A stretch of 16,693 bases of DNA from Spirochaetales bacterium (GTDB lineage Bacteria > Spirochaetota > Spirochaetia > Treponematales > UBA12059), in NCBI GenBank assembly GCA_004525355.1, contig SPCK01000010.1, positions 1-16,693 of the forward strand. The letters run 5' to 3'. A program made the translations under genes and the position numbers. The notes under the pieces are model-generated. The model saw nothing but the letters and a program-made list of their open reading frames with translations, was not told where the DNA came from and did no database searches. Of the stretch, positions 1-8,313 are shown in pieces (positions within the stretch are counted from its first letter, which is position 1; every line of letters begins with the position of its first letter).

Positions 1-113
1 AGAGGCTCGACTTGGTGACGCTCCAGACGCTCAACGCCAGGATAGCCGTTGAAGGCCTGGGGGCCGCGGACGTGGCCAAGACCTGGCTCGAGGCTCAGGG
101 GTTCTTAAAATAA
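1..113 (+). CDS. Osmoprotectant ABC transporter substrate-binding protein, C-terminal end (partial)
   Basis: This is the last 36 codons of a gene that enters from the left edge, read in the frame that ends at the TAA at 111-113. The peptide contains LNARIAVEG and then AADVAKTWLEAQGFLK. This resembles the closing helices of OpuAC/ProX-like glycine betaine or choline binding proteins, which often end in a stretch like DVAKEWLKENGL. The identification rests on that short resemblance plus context: the next three genes are the permease, ATPase and permease of the same kind of importer. The protein would be periplasmic (or lipid-anchored) and deliver the compatible solute to the membrane complex. 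The gap to the next start is 50 bases. Confidence 0.72.
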   Translation, partial: RLDLVTLQTLNARIAVEGLGAADVAKTWLEAQGFLK

Positions 114-163
114 ATCACGCGGCGCGTGACGAGAAAATAGACGCAGGAAACGCGTACGCTTGG

Positions 164-1333
164 GTGGCTGTGGCTTTCCTGGCTATCGCGTTCGTAGCTC
201 CCATGTACGAATTGCGTCCCAATCGCATTGCCGCGGGAACGAGCCTGCCTTTATGGTCATCTCCGCTCGCACTCGGAACTTGCTTGTTGACGCTAGTCCT
301 GCTATCGGCATCGTTATATACCCGTCGGCGAGAGTTGGGAAAGGTTCCGGGAAGAGTCTCCCGACCGATACTTCGCGCACTCTGGTGGGTATCCATCGTC
401 ACGGCGGTTGTCGCGATCGTCGGTTCCGCCGCCTACCGTCCCCCTTCCGGGGACGTTTTCACTTCCTCGGTTGCCTGGCGTGTTTCACCATCATTGGGGT
501 TCTGGTCGATCGTATGCGGTTCGGCTCTGCTGTCGCGCTGGACGGCTGGCTTGGTACGCCCTACCGGCATCGTCAAGGCTGCACGAGCCGTTGGAACGGT
601 TGCCCTGGTCGTCGTTGCATGGCGACTTGGCTTGTTGGACCGATTTTCCCCGTATGCGGAATTCCGCGCTCAGGGCGGACGGTTCTGGAACGAGTTGGGA
701 CGTCACGTTTTCCTGTCCGGGGCGGCTTTCGGGTTTGCTCTTTTCGTCGGCATAGCCGGCGCGGTCCTACTGTCCAGGGGGCGAAAGATAGGCAGAATTC
801 TCGGGTTCATTGCGGGCGTCGTCCAGAATATCCCAAGCCTTGCTCTGTTCGGCCTCCTGCTTCCTGTAATGGCCGCCCTGGCCAATGCCGTCCCTGCATT
901 GCGCGTGATCGGCGTGTCCGGCATAGGCGTGGCGCCGGCCTTCGTGGCACTTTCGGCGTACGCCCTCCTGCCAATCATGCTGGCAGGCGCCGCGGGTTTG
1001 CGTATGGTCGAGCAGGGCGCCAAGGACGCTGCCAGGGGCATGGGCATGAGCGGGCGGCAAATCCTTTTCAGGGTAGAGTTGCCCCTGGCTTTGCCGGCCA
1101 TCGCGGGGGGTGCCAGAACCGCCTTGGTCCAGACCATAGGAACTACAACCGTCGCGGCCTTGATCGGAGCGGGCGGCATGGGGTATTTCGTTTTCCAGGG
1201 GGTCGGCCAAGCGGCGATGGACATGGTGATCGTCGGCGTGGCGCCTGTCGTGGCGATGTCGCTGGCTGCCGATAGGCTTATGTCTTCGCTCGAATTGCAT
1301 CTTGCCGGAGAGGGAGCGGGTCAGTGGCACTGA
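164..1333 (+). CDS. Osmoprotectant ABC transporter permease, long form (YehY-like)
   Basis: This is an inner-membrane permease for glycine betaine/choline-type solutes. The N-terminal half holds about five hydrophobic segments (near residues 1-14, 34-53, 72-92, 110-126 and 140-160). The C-terminal half is a standard binding-protein-dependent permease domain. It carries the NIPSLALFGLLLPVMAAL stretch and an EAA loop around residues 284-312 (AKDAARGMGMSGRQILFRVE, then LPLALPAI), which should dock on the ATPase. The length of 389 residues is close to E. coli YehY and well above the ~220-residue OpuCB type. The start is GTG at 164 with a weak, distant GGAAA. GTG at 170 is an alternative, and no ATG lies upstream in frame. 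The first membrane segment looks short, so the start is uncertain. The stop overlaps the ATPase start by 10 bases, pointing to coupled translation. Confidence 0.88.
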   Translation: MAVAFLAIAFVAPMYELRPNRIAAGTSLPLWSSPLALGTCLLTLVLLSASLYTRRRELGKVPGRVSRPILRALWWVSIVTAVVAIVGSAAYRPPSGDVFTSSVAWRVSPSLGFWSIVCGSALLSRWTAGLVRPTGIVKAARAVGTVALVVVAWRLGLLDRFSPYAEFRAQGGRFWNELGRHVFLSGAAFGFALFVGIAGAVLLSRGRKIGRILGFIAGVVQNIPSLALFGLLLPVMAALANAVPALRVIGVSGIGVAPAFVALSAYALLPIMLAGAAGLRMVEQGAKDAARGMGMSGRQILFRVELPLALPAIAGGARTALVQTIGTTTVAALIGAGGMGYFVFQGVGQAAMDMVIVGVAPVVAMSLAADRLMSSLELHLAGEGAGQWH

Positions 1334-2457
1334 TTGAGTACCGGGGAGTATCCAAACGATATGGGGAGGCGTGGGCCGTTCACGACCTCGACCTCGACAT
1401 AGAGGAAGGCCAGCTCGTAGTCTTGATCGGGCCTTCGGGCAGCGGAAAGACGACTACGCTCCGGATGGCCAATCGACTTGTAGAGCCGGATTCCGGAGAA
1501 GTACGATACGCGGGGCGGCCCCTTCATTCCTGGCGGCCGGAAGACCTTCGGCTGGGCATGGGCTACGTGATACAGAGCGTCGGACTGTTTCCTCATCTGA
1601 GTGTCCTGGAAAACGTGTGTACCGTGCCTCGCCTTTTGGGTACTCCGCGCGCTGTAGCCGAAAGGAGGGCCGACGAACTGCTGCACATGGTCGGACTCGA
1701 TCCGGCATCGTACAGGCAACGTCGGCCGCGGCAGCTCTCCGGAGGCGAGGCTCAGCGCGTAGGCGTGGCTCGCGCTCTCGCCGCGGATCCTCCCGTACTG
1801 CTCATGGACGAGCCTTTTGGCGCGGTGGACCCGCTTCAGCGGGCGCGCCTGCAGGATGAATTCCTGCGCATTCAGCGGGAGATCCATAAGACGGTCATAT
1901 TCGTTACCCATGACCTGGACGAGGCGGTTCGATTGGCCGATACGGTGGTACTGATGCGTGACGGCAGACCTGCACAGATCGCGACTCCGGCGAAGCTGCT
2001 GGCCGAGCCGGCCGACGACTTCGTGCGAGCTTTCGTGGGAGAGGATCGATCGCTCAAGCGCTTGGCGCGAGTCGATGTCGGCGGTGCGTTCAGGCCCGTA
2101 TCAGTGCTGAGGGCGGGCGAGCGCGCTCCGGAGCAGGATGCTTCCTGCGATGGGCCGACTCATCATTGGGTCATCGACGGACGGGGCAAACCCCTGGGCA
2201 GGGTAAAACCCGGAGATATCGCAACTCCCTGGCGGACGCTCCCGACGGCCCTCAAACCGTACGCCAGCCTGAAAGAGGCCCTTGCCTGCATGCTCGAGGA
2301 AGGTTCGACAGTTGTTGCGGTCATCGACGATGCAGGGGTCCTCATAGGGGAGATCAGCCTCACGGCCATCGCCGCCTCTTCGGGAGAAACGGGTTCCGGC
2401 GGGGCTATGGAACTATCGAAAACGGCAGGGACGACGGTCCCGCAGAGCATTCCGTGA
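1324..2457 (+). CDS. Osmoprotectant ABC transporter ATP-binding protein with CBS-like C-terminus (OpuCA/ProV/YehX family)
   Basis: This is the cytoplasmic ATPase that powers the importer. All ABC landmarks are present: Walker A GPSGSGKTT (36-44), Q-loop Gln84, signature LSGGE (138-142), Walker B LLMDEP (159-164), D-loop near Asp169 and switch His196 in VTHD. After the nucleotide-binding domain (to about 240) there is a tail of ~135 residues. Its part around 312-352 (SLKEALACMLEEGSTVVAVI) looks like one CBS repeat. The preceding part (HHWVIDGRGKPLGRV) looks like a worn first repeat. In OpuCA/OpuA the CBS pair senses ionic strength or cyclic di-AMP. Whether that holds here cannot be read from the sequence. 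The start is GTG at 1324, preceded by GGGAG at 1312-1316 (7-base spacing). It overlaps both neighbours, so it belongs to one operon. The ATPase assignment is firm; the solute is inferred. Confidence 0.93.
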   Translation: MALIEYRGVSKRYGEAWAVHDLDLDIEEGQLVVLIGPSGSGKTTTLRMANRLVEPDSGEVRYAGRPLHSWRPEDLRLGMGYVIQSVGLFPHLSVLENVCTVPRLLGTPRAVAERRADELLHMVGLDPASYRQRRPRQLSGGEAQRVGVARALAADPPVLLMDEPFGAVDPLQRARLQDEFLRIQREIHKTVIFVTHDLDEAVRLADTVVLMRDGRPAQIATPAKLLAEPADDFVRAFVGEDRSLKRLARVDVGGAFRPVSVLRAGERAPEQDASCDGPTHHWVIDGRGKPLGRVKPGDIATPWRTLPTALKPYASLKEALACMLEEGSTVVAVIDDAGVLIGEISLTAIAASSGETGSGGAMELSKTAGTTVPQSIP

Positions 2458-3188
2458 AACGATGGAAGGGGGCGTTGGTCGCGTTGGCCTCCCTGGCTTT
2501 CGTCACCAATAGCCGTATGATGGGCGCGTTCCTGGGGTTGCTTTTCCCCGACATCGCCGAGCCGTTGTACCCTCTGGCTTCACCACTCGCGCTCTTTTCC
2601 CAACACGCGGCGCTGGCGATCGGTGCCAGCCTCGTGGCCGCCGTGATTGGTTTCCTGGCGGGGGTAGTCGCCAATTTCAACAGGGGAACCCTCAGGGAAC
2701 TGGTGCTGAGCGTAGGCGCATTTGCTCAAACCGTTCCGCCGGTAGCCGTACTGGCCCTGCTTGTACCGGTGCTCGGATTCGGTACCAGGCCGGTAATGCT
2801 CGCGCTCATCCTGTACGGGATATTGCCGGTAATTCATGGTACGGCAGCCGGTTTGGCGTCCGTACCGCCTGACGCCCTCGATGCGGCAAAAGGGCTGGGC
2901 ATGGGCGCCGCCACCCGGTTTTTGCGGATAGAACTGCCACTGGCCCTTCCGGCTATCGCGGCTGGCATCCGAACCAGCGTCGTCATCAATGTAGGAACGG
3001 CGGCGATAGGGGCGACCATGGGAGCCGGGGGGTTCGGGCGTCCAATAATGGCGGGCCTCGTGCAATTCAGGACAAGCTATGTCGTCCAGGGAGCCTTGTC
3101 CGCGGCTACGATGGCCATCGCCCTTGATTGGATCCTGGCGGAGCTGGAGCGATGGCTCTCCCTCGGGGACTCTGGCACGGCTGAATGA
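2454..3188 (+). CDS. Osmoprotectant ABC transporter permease, short form (YehW/OpuCB-like)
   Basis: This is the second inner-membrane permease of the importer, 244 residues, close to E. coli YehW in size. The start is GTG at 2454, whose last bases form GTGA with the stop of the ATPase gene (4-base overlap). The open frame continues far upstream inside the ATPase gene, but that part is a shadow. Hydrophobic segments occur near residues 6-22, 52-76, 83-106, 113-135 and 200-225. The EAA loop is at about 140-170 (DALDAAKGLGMGAATRFLRI, then ELPLALPAI), closely parallel to that of the long permease. It is the last gene of the operon and is followed at once by a stem-loop. Family membership is clear; the exact solute is inferred from homology and gene order. 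Confidence 0.92.
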   Translation: MKRWKGALVALASLAFVTNSRMMGAFLGLLFPDIAEPLYPLASPLALFSQHAALAIGASLVAAVIGFLAGVVANFNRGTLRELVLSVGAFAQTVPPVAVLALLVPVLGFGTRPVMLALILYGILPVIHGTAAGLASVPPDALDAAKGLGMGAATRFLRIELPLALPAIAAGIRTSVVINVGTAAIGATMGAGGFGRPIMAGLVQFRTSYVVQGALSAATMAIALDWILAELERWLSLGDSGTAE

Positions 3189-3208
3189 CCAGCCGTCTCA
3201 TACAAGAA

Positions 3209-3238
3209 TCCGGTCCTTCCCGTTCAAGTCGGACCGGA
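3209..3238. terminator. Stem-loop between convergent genes, probable two-way terminator
   Basis: The arms TCCGGTCC (3209-3216) and GGACCGGA (3231-3238) pair perfectly over 8 bases with a 14-base loop. The hairpin sits in the 61-base gap between the ends of the permease operon (+) and the helicase gene (-). Neither side has a real T-run, although the minus-strand side continues with ATTCTTGT. Position and stem strength favour termination; the weak T-tract lowers certainty. Confidence 0.6.
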
Positions 3239-3249
3239 CGATATGCGCG

Positions 3250-5043
3250 CTATTCGTCGCCTTTGTCGATTCTCAGGATCTTTTTCAAGCTGGAGAACAG
3301 TCCCGGTTTCTTTGCCTTCGGGGCGGGCACGGGCGTTTTGGCTGCCTGTACCTGCGGAGCACGGGGAGCCGTTCCGGGGGCGCCCTCCGATCTGGGTTTG
3401 CCATCCTGTCCGGGCTTGCCCTGAAGCGGTGACTGACTGCGTCGAGCCTCTCCGGGCCTGTTTCTCTGGCCATCGCGGGGCGATCGTGTTCGGGTATCCG
3501 GGCTTGGTCCGGCAGTTTCAGCGCCTGGCCCGCGCCTGCCGGAATCGGTGCTTCCGTACTTGTCCTTGTACCGCTTCATGCGTTCCTCGGCGCTGATCGC
3601 GTACGGGTTGCGTTCGGCGCCCCTGTCCGGCCTTCGCGCATCGGCTCTGACCTCGCCGGTCCGGGGCTGGATCATCCGGTTCATTTCCTGCTTGCTGACG
3701 ACTCCGTCGCGTCCCCTGCCCCTGTCGCCGTGTGCGGAGCCTGCCCTGTCTGCCGGCCCTCTCGACGGCGACGTCGGCGAACCGGACGGCCGACTCCTGG
3801 CGCCAGGCCTGCCGCCGGCGAAGTGCTGCCCGCCCCGTCGCTCGCCTCGCTCGGTGCCGGGCCTGCCCCGGTCGCGCGAATGCCCGAAGCGCATTCCTGC
3901 GCTCTTGTCTTCCATCATGAGTTCGTCGGTAACGACACCTATGGGAATCTTGGTTTCTATATACTTTTCGATCGCGGGCAGGCCATACACGAATTTCTCG
4001 CACGCGAGCGTTACGGCCCTTCCCTTGGCGCCCGCACGGGCAGTCCGCCCGATTCTGTGCACATACGATTCAGGGTCCATGGGAACATCGTAATTGACCA
4101 CGAGATCCAATCCGTTCACGTCAAGACCCCGGGCAGCGACGTCCGTGGCCACCAGTATTCTGATCTTGCCTTCCTTGAGCCTATTTATAACTTGGAGGCG
4201 CTTGGCTTGTGGCAGATCGCCCATGATGTATTCGCATTCGATGCCGTTGATCGAGAGGCGTCGAGCAAGTTCCTCGGCCATGAACTTCTGGTTGCAGAAT
4301 ATCAGGGCGCTGCCGGGGTTTTCCTTGGCCAGGATACCCAGTAGGAAGCGCAGTTTTTCGTTCGAACCGACATGGAATAATTCCTGCTCGACCTGTTCGA
4401 CCGTTACCGTCTCCGCCTCAATGAGGATTTCCTTCGGATTATCCATGTATTCCCAGGTCAGGTTCTTGACCCGGAAGTTGAGCGTGGCCGAATACAGGAA
4501 CGTCTGGCGCTCCTTGGGCGGCGGCAGGTAACGCAGGAGCATTCGCAGGTCGTCTATGAAACCCATGTCGAACATCCTGTCCGCCTCGTCCACGACCAGG
4601 AAGCCGACTTCCTTCAGGAGCATCTTGCCCTGTTTTATCAGATCGATGATGCGTCCCGGCGTCCCGATGATCATCTGGACATTGTCCCTGAGCAGATCGA
4701 CCTGCGGGCCGTATGATACGCCTCCGTAAAAACAGCCCATCGTGATGGGTAGGTGCTTCGCGAGTTTTTCCGCTTCAATTTCGATCTGTGCCGCGAGCTC
4801 CCGTGTGGGAGCCAATATCAACACCTTTCGGTGCCTCATTGCGTCTACGGTCATGATCCTCTGGAATATCGAAATGAGGAAGGCGGCGGTTTTACCGGTA
4901 CCGGTTTGGGATTGCGCGTAAATGTCCTCGCCGATGAAGGAGTGCGGAAAGGTTTCCGCCTGTACAGGCATGCACGTAACGTAGCCGGCTTCGGCTACGG
5001 CTCTGGCAAGGTCGGGATGTAGACCCAATTCGGAATAATTCAT
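3250..5043 (-). CDS. DEAD-box ATP-dependent RNA helicase with long RGG/Pro-rich tail
   Basis: This is an RNA-remodelling helicase of the RhlE/CsdA-like superfamily 2 group. Counted from the ATG at 5043, the motifs are: Q motif around 19-28 (AGYVTCMPVQ), motif I AQSQTGTGKT (43-52), Ia PTRELAAQ (79-86), Ib TPGR (128-131), DEAD (152-155), SAT (185-187), motif V ATDVAARGLD, and motif VI HRIGRTARAG. The core ends near residue 380. A basic, disordered tail of about 215 residues follows, with RG/RGG clusters, an island YAISAEERMKRYKDKYG near 480-497, and a C-terminal GLFSSLKKILRI. ATG at 5061 (six codons earlier) is an equally possible start. Neither has a well-spaced Shine-Dalgarno, and the still longer open frame would run into the upstream hydrolase gene. 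It likely works in rRNA assembly or mRNA decay, perhaps at low temperature, by family analogy only. Confidence 0.93.
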   Translation of the reverse strand: MNYSELGLHPDLARAVAEAGYVTCMPVQAETFPHSFIGEDIYAQSQTGTGKTAAFLISIFQRIMTVDAMRHRKVLILAPTRELAAQIEIEAEKLAKHLPITMGCFYGGVSYGPQVDLLRDNVQMIIGTPGRIIDLIKQGKMLLKEVGFLVVDEADRMFDMGFIDDLRMLLRYLPPPKERQTFLYSATLNFRVKNLTWEYMDNPKEILIEAETVTVEQVEQELFHVGSNEKLRFLLGILAKENPGSALIFCNQKFMAEELARRLSINGIECEYIMGDLPQAKRLQVINRLKEGKIRILVATDVAARGLDVNGLDLVVNYDVPMDPESYVHRIGRTARAGAKGRAVTLACEKFVYGLPAIEKYIETKIPIGVVTDELMMEDKSAGMRFGHSRDRGRPGTERGERRGGQHFAGGRPGARSRPSGSPTSPSRGPADRAGSAHGDRGRGRDGVVSKQEMNRMIQPRTGEVRADARRPDRGAERNPYAISAEERMKRYKDKYGSTDSGRRGPGAETAGPSPDTRTRSPRDGQRNRPGEARRSQSPLQGKPGQDGKPRSEGAPGTAPRAPQVQAAKTPVPAPKAKKPGLFSSLKKILRIDKGDE

Positions 5044-5061
5044 GAGGACAGGATACTCCAT

Positions 5062-5085
5062 GCGGGCTCGCGTGTTAAGGCCCGC
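5062..5085 (-). promoter_or_regulatory. Stem-loop directly in front of the helicase start
   Basis: On the minus strand GCGGGC (5085-5080) and GCCCGC (5067-5062) pair over 6 GC-only bases with a 12-base loop, ending exactly before the ATG at 5061. It lies in the gap between the hydrolase stop and the helicase. It could block initiation at 5061 and favour the ATG at 5043, or act as a structured leader. No T-run follows, so it is not a normal terminator. Confidence 0.4.
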
Positions 5086-5120
5086 CTCGATTCGCGGTCC
5101 TCCGAGGATCGAGATGCCCT

Positions 5121-5810
5121 TTAGCTTCGCGGTTTCAGACCCAGCGTGTCGCCGATCTGCAAAACCACGACCTCGCGCCATGCGAGTTTTCGGGCGTTCG
5201 CTCCTGTCGCCAGGCCATCGCCCGTAGAATGTATGGGAACGACGATGCGGGGCTCGATGATAGCGGCAACCCTGGAGGCCTCTTCGGGACCCATGTTGTA
5301 CTTGCCGTCGCAGGGCAGGAGTCCGTAATCGATGCCCATCTTCTTGAGGCCGGACATTTCTGGTATGAGCGATGTATCTCCCGCGTGGTACAGGACGACT
5401 CCACCAAATTCCAGGATATAACCTACGTTGCTCCCGCGTGGATGGTTGGCATTGTAGGCTGGCACGGCGGTTATCCTGACCCCGGCTATCGTCGTGGACG
5501 CGTATTCAGACAGGTGAATGGCGTCATTGTCCGGGACTGCTCCCTTTGGAGCTATAACCGCACAGCCGATATTCCGCTTGGGCAGATTCGTCTTGTTGTG
5601 GTCCTCGTGGCCGTGGGTCACGAGGATGATGTCCGCGGTCTCGGAGTAATCTCCAGGCGCGTAGGGATCCAGATAGATCACGGCCCCCGCGGCTGTCTTG
5701 ATCTTTATGCTGGCCCTGCCGAAGTAGGTCAGTTCGGACTCGAGCGGCAAGGACGCGTTGACCGCAGGAACGGACATGGCGACCGTCGTGAGGAAGAGCG
5801 TTGGAAACAT
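5121..5810 (-). CDS. Metallo-beta-lactamase-fold hydrolase (UlaG-like), possibly exported
   Basis: This is a small metal-dependent hydrolase of 229 residues. The metal-binding HGHEDH (HxHxDH) is at residues 66-71, preceded by an early strand with LDPY (47-50). Further ligands are probable in YHAGDTS near 140 and the late PIHSTGD. This matches the UlaG / 'MBL fold metallo-hydrolase' family, whose members act on varied phosphoesters or lactones; the substrate here is unknown. The first 19 residues (MFPTLFLTTVAMSVPAVNA) look like a signal peptide ending in an A-x-A-like site (V-N-A), but without the usual basic residues at the front. The start at 5810 is well supported by AGGGGGGA about 6 bases upstream. 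It is the first gene of a minus-strand pair with the helicase (gap of 59-77 bases), and nothing indicates a shared function. Confidence 0.85.
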   Translation of the reverse strand: MFPTLFLTTVAMSVPAVNASLPLESELTYFGRASIKIKTAAGAVIYLDPYAPGDYSETADIILVTHGHEDHNKTNLPKRNIGCAVIAPKGAVPDNDAIHLSEYASTTIAGVRITAVPAYNANHPRGSNVGYILEFGGVVLYHAGDTSLIPEMSGLKKMGIDYGLLPCDGKYNMGPEEASRVAAIIEPRIVVPIHSTGDGLATGANARKLAWREVVVLQIGDTLGLKPRS

Positions 5811-5988
5811 CGATCGTCCCCCCTTTTGGAATACTATTATGATAGCGCCGTTTTTAGAAGGCGTACAGGAGAATTACGTGTCCGAAACGTGCAAAATTCG
5901 GATGCATGGATTAATCTGTATGTCAATACGTCGGCCCAGCATCGGATACCAGATATCTCGATCGATGTAAAAGACCAGGAGCATCCGC
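5811..5988. promoter_or_regulatory. Divergent promoter region between hydrolase and chemoreceptor genes
   Basis: This 178-base AT-richer gap must hold the start signals of both flanking genes. A cluster at 5831-5843 contains TATTAT and TATGAT on the plus strand, and TATCAT and CATAAT on the minus strand. These are candidate -10 boxes for either direction, but I find no good -35 partner. I saw no clear sigma-28 (flagellar) promoter ahead of the chemoreceptor. An AGGAG at about 5979-5983 is its ribosome binding site. Confidence 0.4.
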
Positions 5989-8226
5989 ATGAGGAAGCTG
6001 CGCACCCGGATATTTGTGTATTTGTTCGTGGCCATCCTGCCGGCCGTCCTGACTGTCCTGGCCCTGGACGCATACAGGAACTGGGGTTCCCTCAAGGAGG
6101 CCTCGGTTTATTATTTCCAGAGGCTCGCCTTCGAACGTGCCACCAAACTATCCATAGAATTGACCGCAGCCGCGAAGGCCGCGATTACGGCGGGCGACGT
6201 GCTTTCGGGGATCAGGAACGCCGGCCTTGCCGAGAGAACCTTTCCCGAGCAGTTGTTCGGGCGGATGCTGGCCGGAAATCCGAATTTCTTCGCGGTATGG
6301 GCGAACTTTGAGCCCGACGCCTGGGATGGCAGGGACGCGTATTATACCGACAAAGAAGGATACGATGAAACCGGCGGCTATTCGCCGTGGCTCTATCGGG
6401 GCGATGGCGGCATCGTGACCGAACTGATGTTCTGGGGCGACGAGTATTACGATAACGACTATTACGCGATTCCCCGCGACTCGAAACTTGCAACCGTCAT
6501 CGAACCCTATCGTGACGACGACGCCGCTGAAACTTTCATGACCACTTTCGCAGTACCGTTGGAGGACTCTGGCGGGAAATTCTACGGAGTTGTCGGGGTG
6601 GACCTGAGCCTTGACTACCTTTCCCAGAGGGTCAGCGCCTCAGGTTCTTCCGTGAACGGCTGGATCGCCCTGGTTTCAGCTGGTGGCGTGGTCATTGGGC
6701 ATTCCAGGACCGACCTCGTGTCTCGTACGCTCGAGGATATCGAAGGACCGGAAAACGCCGCAGCTTTATTGGGCATGGCCGATGCCGATGCGCTATCGGC
6801 TGCTTCCGAAGGAGGCGGCTCCTGGAAACGGGATGCGGTTGTGGGGGGACTGTTGACGCTCCACTCTCCCGTGTCGGGCCACGACTGTTACATCGTCGCC
6901 GTACCCGTGGATATCGAGGGGCTTTCGAGGTGGACCCTTGCGGTGGCCACTCCTGTAGTAGAGGTTCTGGCTTCTGCCAACAGCGCTGTGCTCTCCTCGG
7001 GTATAACGGCGCTCATACTGGCGGTATTGTTGCTCCTTGCCGCGGTTTTAGTCGCGCAAGCCATTACGAGGCCCATCATCGACCTCGCGCTCGCGTTCGG
7101 GAAAATGGCCGACGGCGATTTCTCGGGCAGGATCGAGAGCCGCCGCCATGACGAAATCGGCTCGCTTGCCATGGAATACAATGAAGTTGGAGAGAGCGTA
7201 TCCGCCATTGTGCGCTCCCTGCGCGATTCCACTGAGGAGATGAGCGTGGGGGCGGGGGCTTTGCTCGACGCTACATCGCGCACCGAGGCCGCAGTCTCGG
7301 GTATATCGGTAAGGATTTCGGAAGTCCGGTCCCTCGCCGCGGACGGCGAAGCCAGCGTACGTGCTTCCTCCTCGGCGATTTCCCAGATAATCGGTGAGGT
7401 TGACGGGCTCTATGGACTTACGGACGAGCAGGCCGGGGCGATCACGCGTTCCAAATCCTCGGTGGACATCCTTTCATTGCGTATCGCCTCTACCGTCGAG
7501 GCGATAGAGCGTATGGGAACCGCGTTCGGGGAACTACACGAATCCTCGGAAACCGGATCCGAGACCATGGTCAGCGTCAGGGAATTGTCGGAAGAAGTCC
7601 TGGGAAAATCGGAGAGTCTCGTGGAGGCCAGCGATGTCATCACCGGCATAGCCGGACAGACTAACCTGCTTGCCATGAACGCCGCGATCGAGGCGGCCCA
7701 TGCCGGCGACGCCGGCCGAGGCTTCGCCGTCGTGGCGGATGAGATACGGAAACTCTCTGAATCGACGGCGGAGCGTTCCGGCGAGATCGAGCGGACTCTC
7801 GCGGAGGTCAAGCGGGCGGTTGTCGCCATGAGGACCCGTTCCGAGGACGCGGAAACGTCCTTCGAGCATATGCGTGGGCTGATCGGGCATGTCGGGAGCC
7901 TGGAAAGCGAGATACGCGCGGCGATAGAAGAGGAGCGGCGCGAAGAACGCAGGGTCGTCGAGGAACTGGACATCATGGCCGCGCTCTCGGGCGATGTCCG
8001 GGGCGCTGCGGCCGATATCAGGCAGGCAAGCAGGTCCATCGCGGACGATGTGCACGGCATCGCGGAGCAGAGTTCCCGCATCAGCGGTCTCGCGGACGAG
8101 GTCGGCAACGAAGCCGAGAGCATGAAGAAAGTATCCAGTGTGCTCAGGCAGAGCGCCGACCGTAACAACCAACTGGCCGACAGGGCCAAGACCGAGGCCG
8201 AGCGCTTTACCGTCCTCGATAGCTAG
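5989..8226 (+). CDS. Methyl-accepting chemotaxis protein with dCache-type sensor
   Basis: This is a transmembrane chemoreceptor of 745 residues. Layout: membrane segment 1 near residues 7-27; a periplasmic double-Cache-like sensor of about 300 residues with the typical stretch [17 protein letters not shown] and the later [13 protein letters not shown]; membrane segment 2 near 335-358; HAMP linker to about 410 ([20 protein letters not shown]); then the long helical signalling domain. The CheW/CheA hairpin tip is at about 553-590 ([20 protein letters not shown] and [14 protein letters not shown]), very close to consensus. It ends in ERFTVLDS, so no CheR-docking pentapeptide is seen. The ATG start is preceded by AGGAG at about 7-base spacing. 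No cheA/cheW genes lie nearby, so it is an orphan receptor. The ligand is unknown; Cache domains usually bind small organic molecules. Confidence 0.95.
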   Translation: MRKLRTRIFVYLFVAILPAVLTVLALDAYRNWGSLKEASVYYFQRLAFERATKLSIELTAAAKAAITAGDVLSGIRNAGLAERTFPEQLFGRMLAGNPNFFAVWANFEPDAWDGRDAYYTDKEGYDETGGYSPWLYRGDGGIVTELMFWGDEYYDNDYYAIPRDSKLATVIEPYRDDDAAETFMTTFAVPLEDSGGKFYGVVGVDLSLDYLSQRVSASGSSVNGWIALVSAGGVVIGHSRTDLVSRTLEDIEGPENAAALLGMADADALSAASEGGGSWKRDAVVGGLLTLHSPVSGHDCYIVAVPVDIEGLSRWTLAVATPVVEVLASANSAVLSSGITALILAVLLLLAAVLVAQAITRPIIDLALAFGKMADGDFSGRIESRRHDEIGSLAMEYNEVGESVSAIVRSLRDSTEEMSVGAGALLDATSRTEAAVSGISVRISEVRSLAADGEASVRASSSAISQIIGEVDGLYGLTDEQAGAITRSKSSVDILSLRIASTVEAIERMGTAFGELHESSETGSETMVSVRELSEEVLGKSESLVEASDVITGIAGQTNLLAMNAAIEAAHAGDAGRGFAVVADEIRKLSESTAERSGEIERTLAEVKRAVVAMRTRSEDAETSFEHMRGLIGHVGSLESEIRAAIEEERREERRVVEELDIMAALSGDVRGAAADIRQASRSIADDVHGIAEQSSRISGLADEVGNEAESMKKVSSVLRQSADRNNQLADRAKTEAERFTVLDS

Positions 8227-8227
8227 C

Positions 8228-8264
8228 AGGTTGTTTAAAATAGTCTATTACTACTCCAACACCC
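8228..8264 (+). repeat. Dispersed repeat, family A copy 1
   Basis: This 37-base segment starts 2 bases after the chemoreceptor stop. It aligns with 13734-13770 at 30 of 37 columns with a single one-base gap. Shared blocks are AGGTTGTT, GTCT, CTA and TCCAACA. The ends GGTTGTT and AACACC can pair with one bulge, giving a weaker hairpin than the other copy. It lies between convergent genes and could also serve as a terminator for the chemoreceptor, though it has no T-run. Confidence 0.6.
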
Positions 8265-8313
8265 CGCTGGAGGTTCCATCAGTGCCGGCGTTCGGGATTT
8301 CCCGGCCCCTGAC

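Noticed and set aside
160..1275. A 371-codon plus-strand frame overlapping the long permease.
   Set aside because: Its product is Arg/Gly/Cys-rich with no family features; it is a shadow of the permease frame, which carries clear membrane segments and an EAA loop.
2166..2453. Long upstream extension of the short permease frame inside the ATPase gene.
   Set aside because: The encoded stretch is Arg/Gly-rich and unlike a permease; GTG at 2454 in a GTGA overlap gives the family length of about 244 residues.
5229..6311. A 360-codon plus-strand frame spanning the hydrolase gene and the start of the chemoreceptor.
   Set aside because: It is antisense to the hydrolase and out of frame with the chemoreceptor; it has no recognisable domain and no ribosome site.
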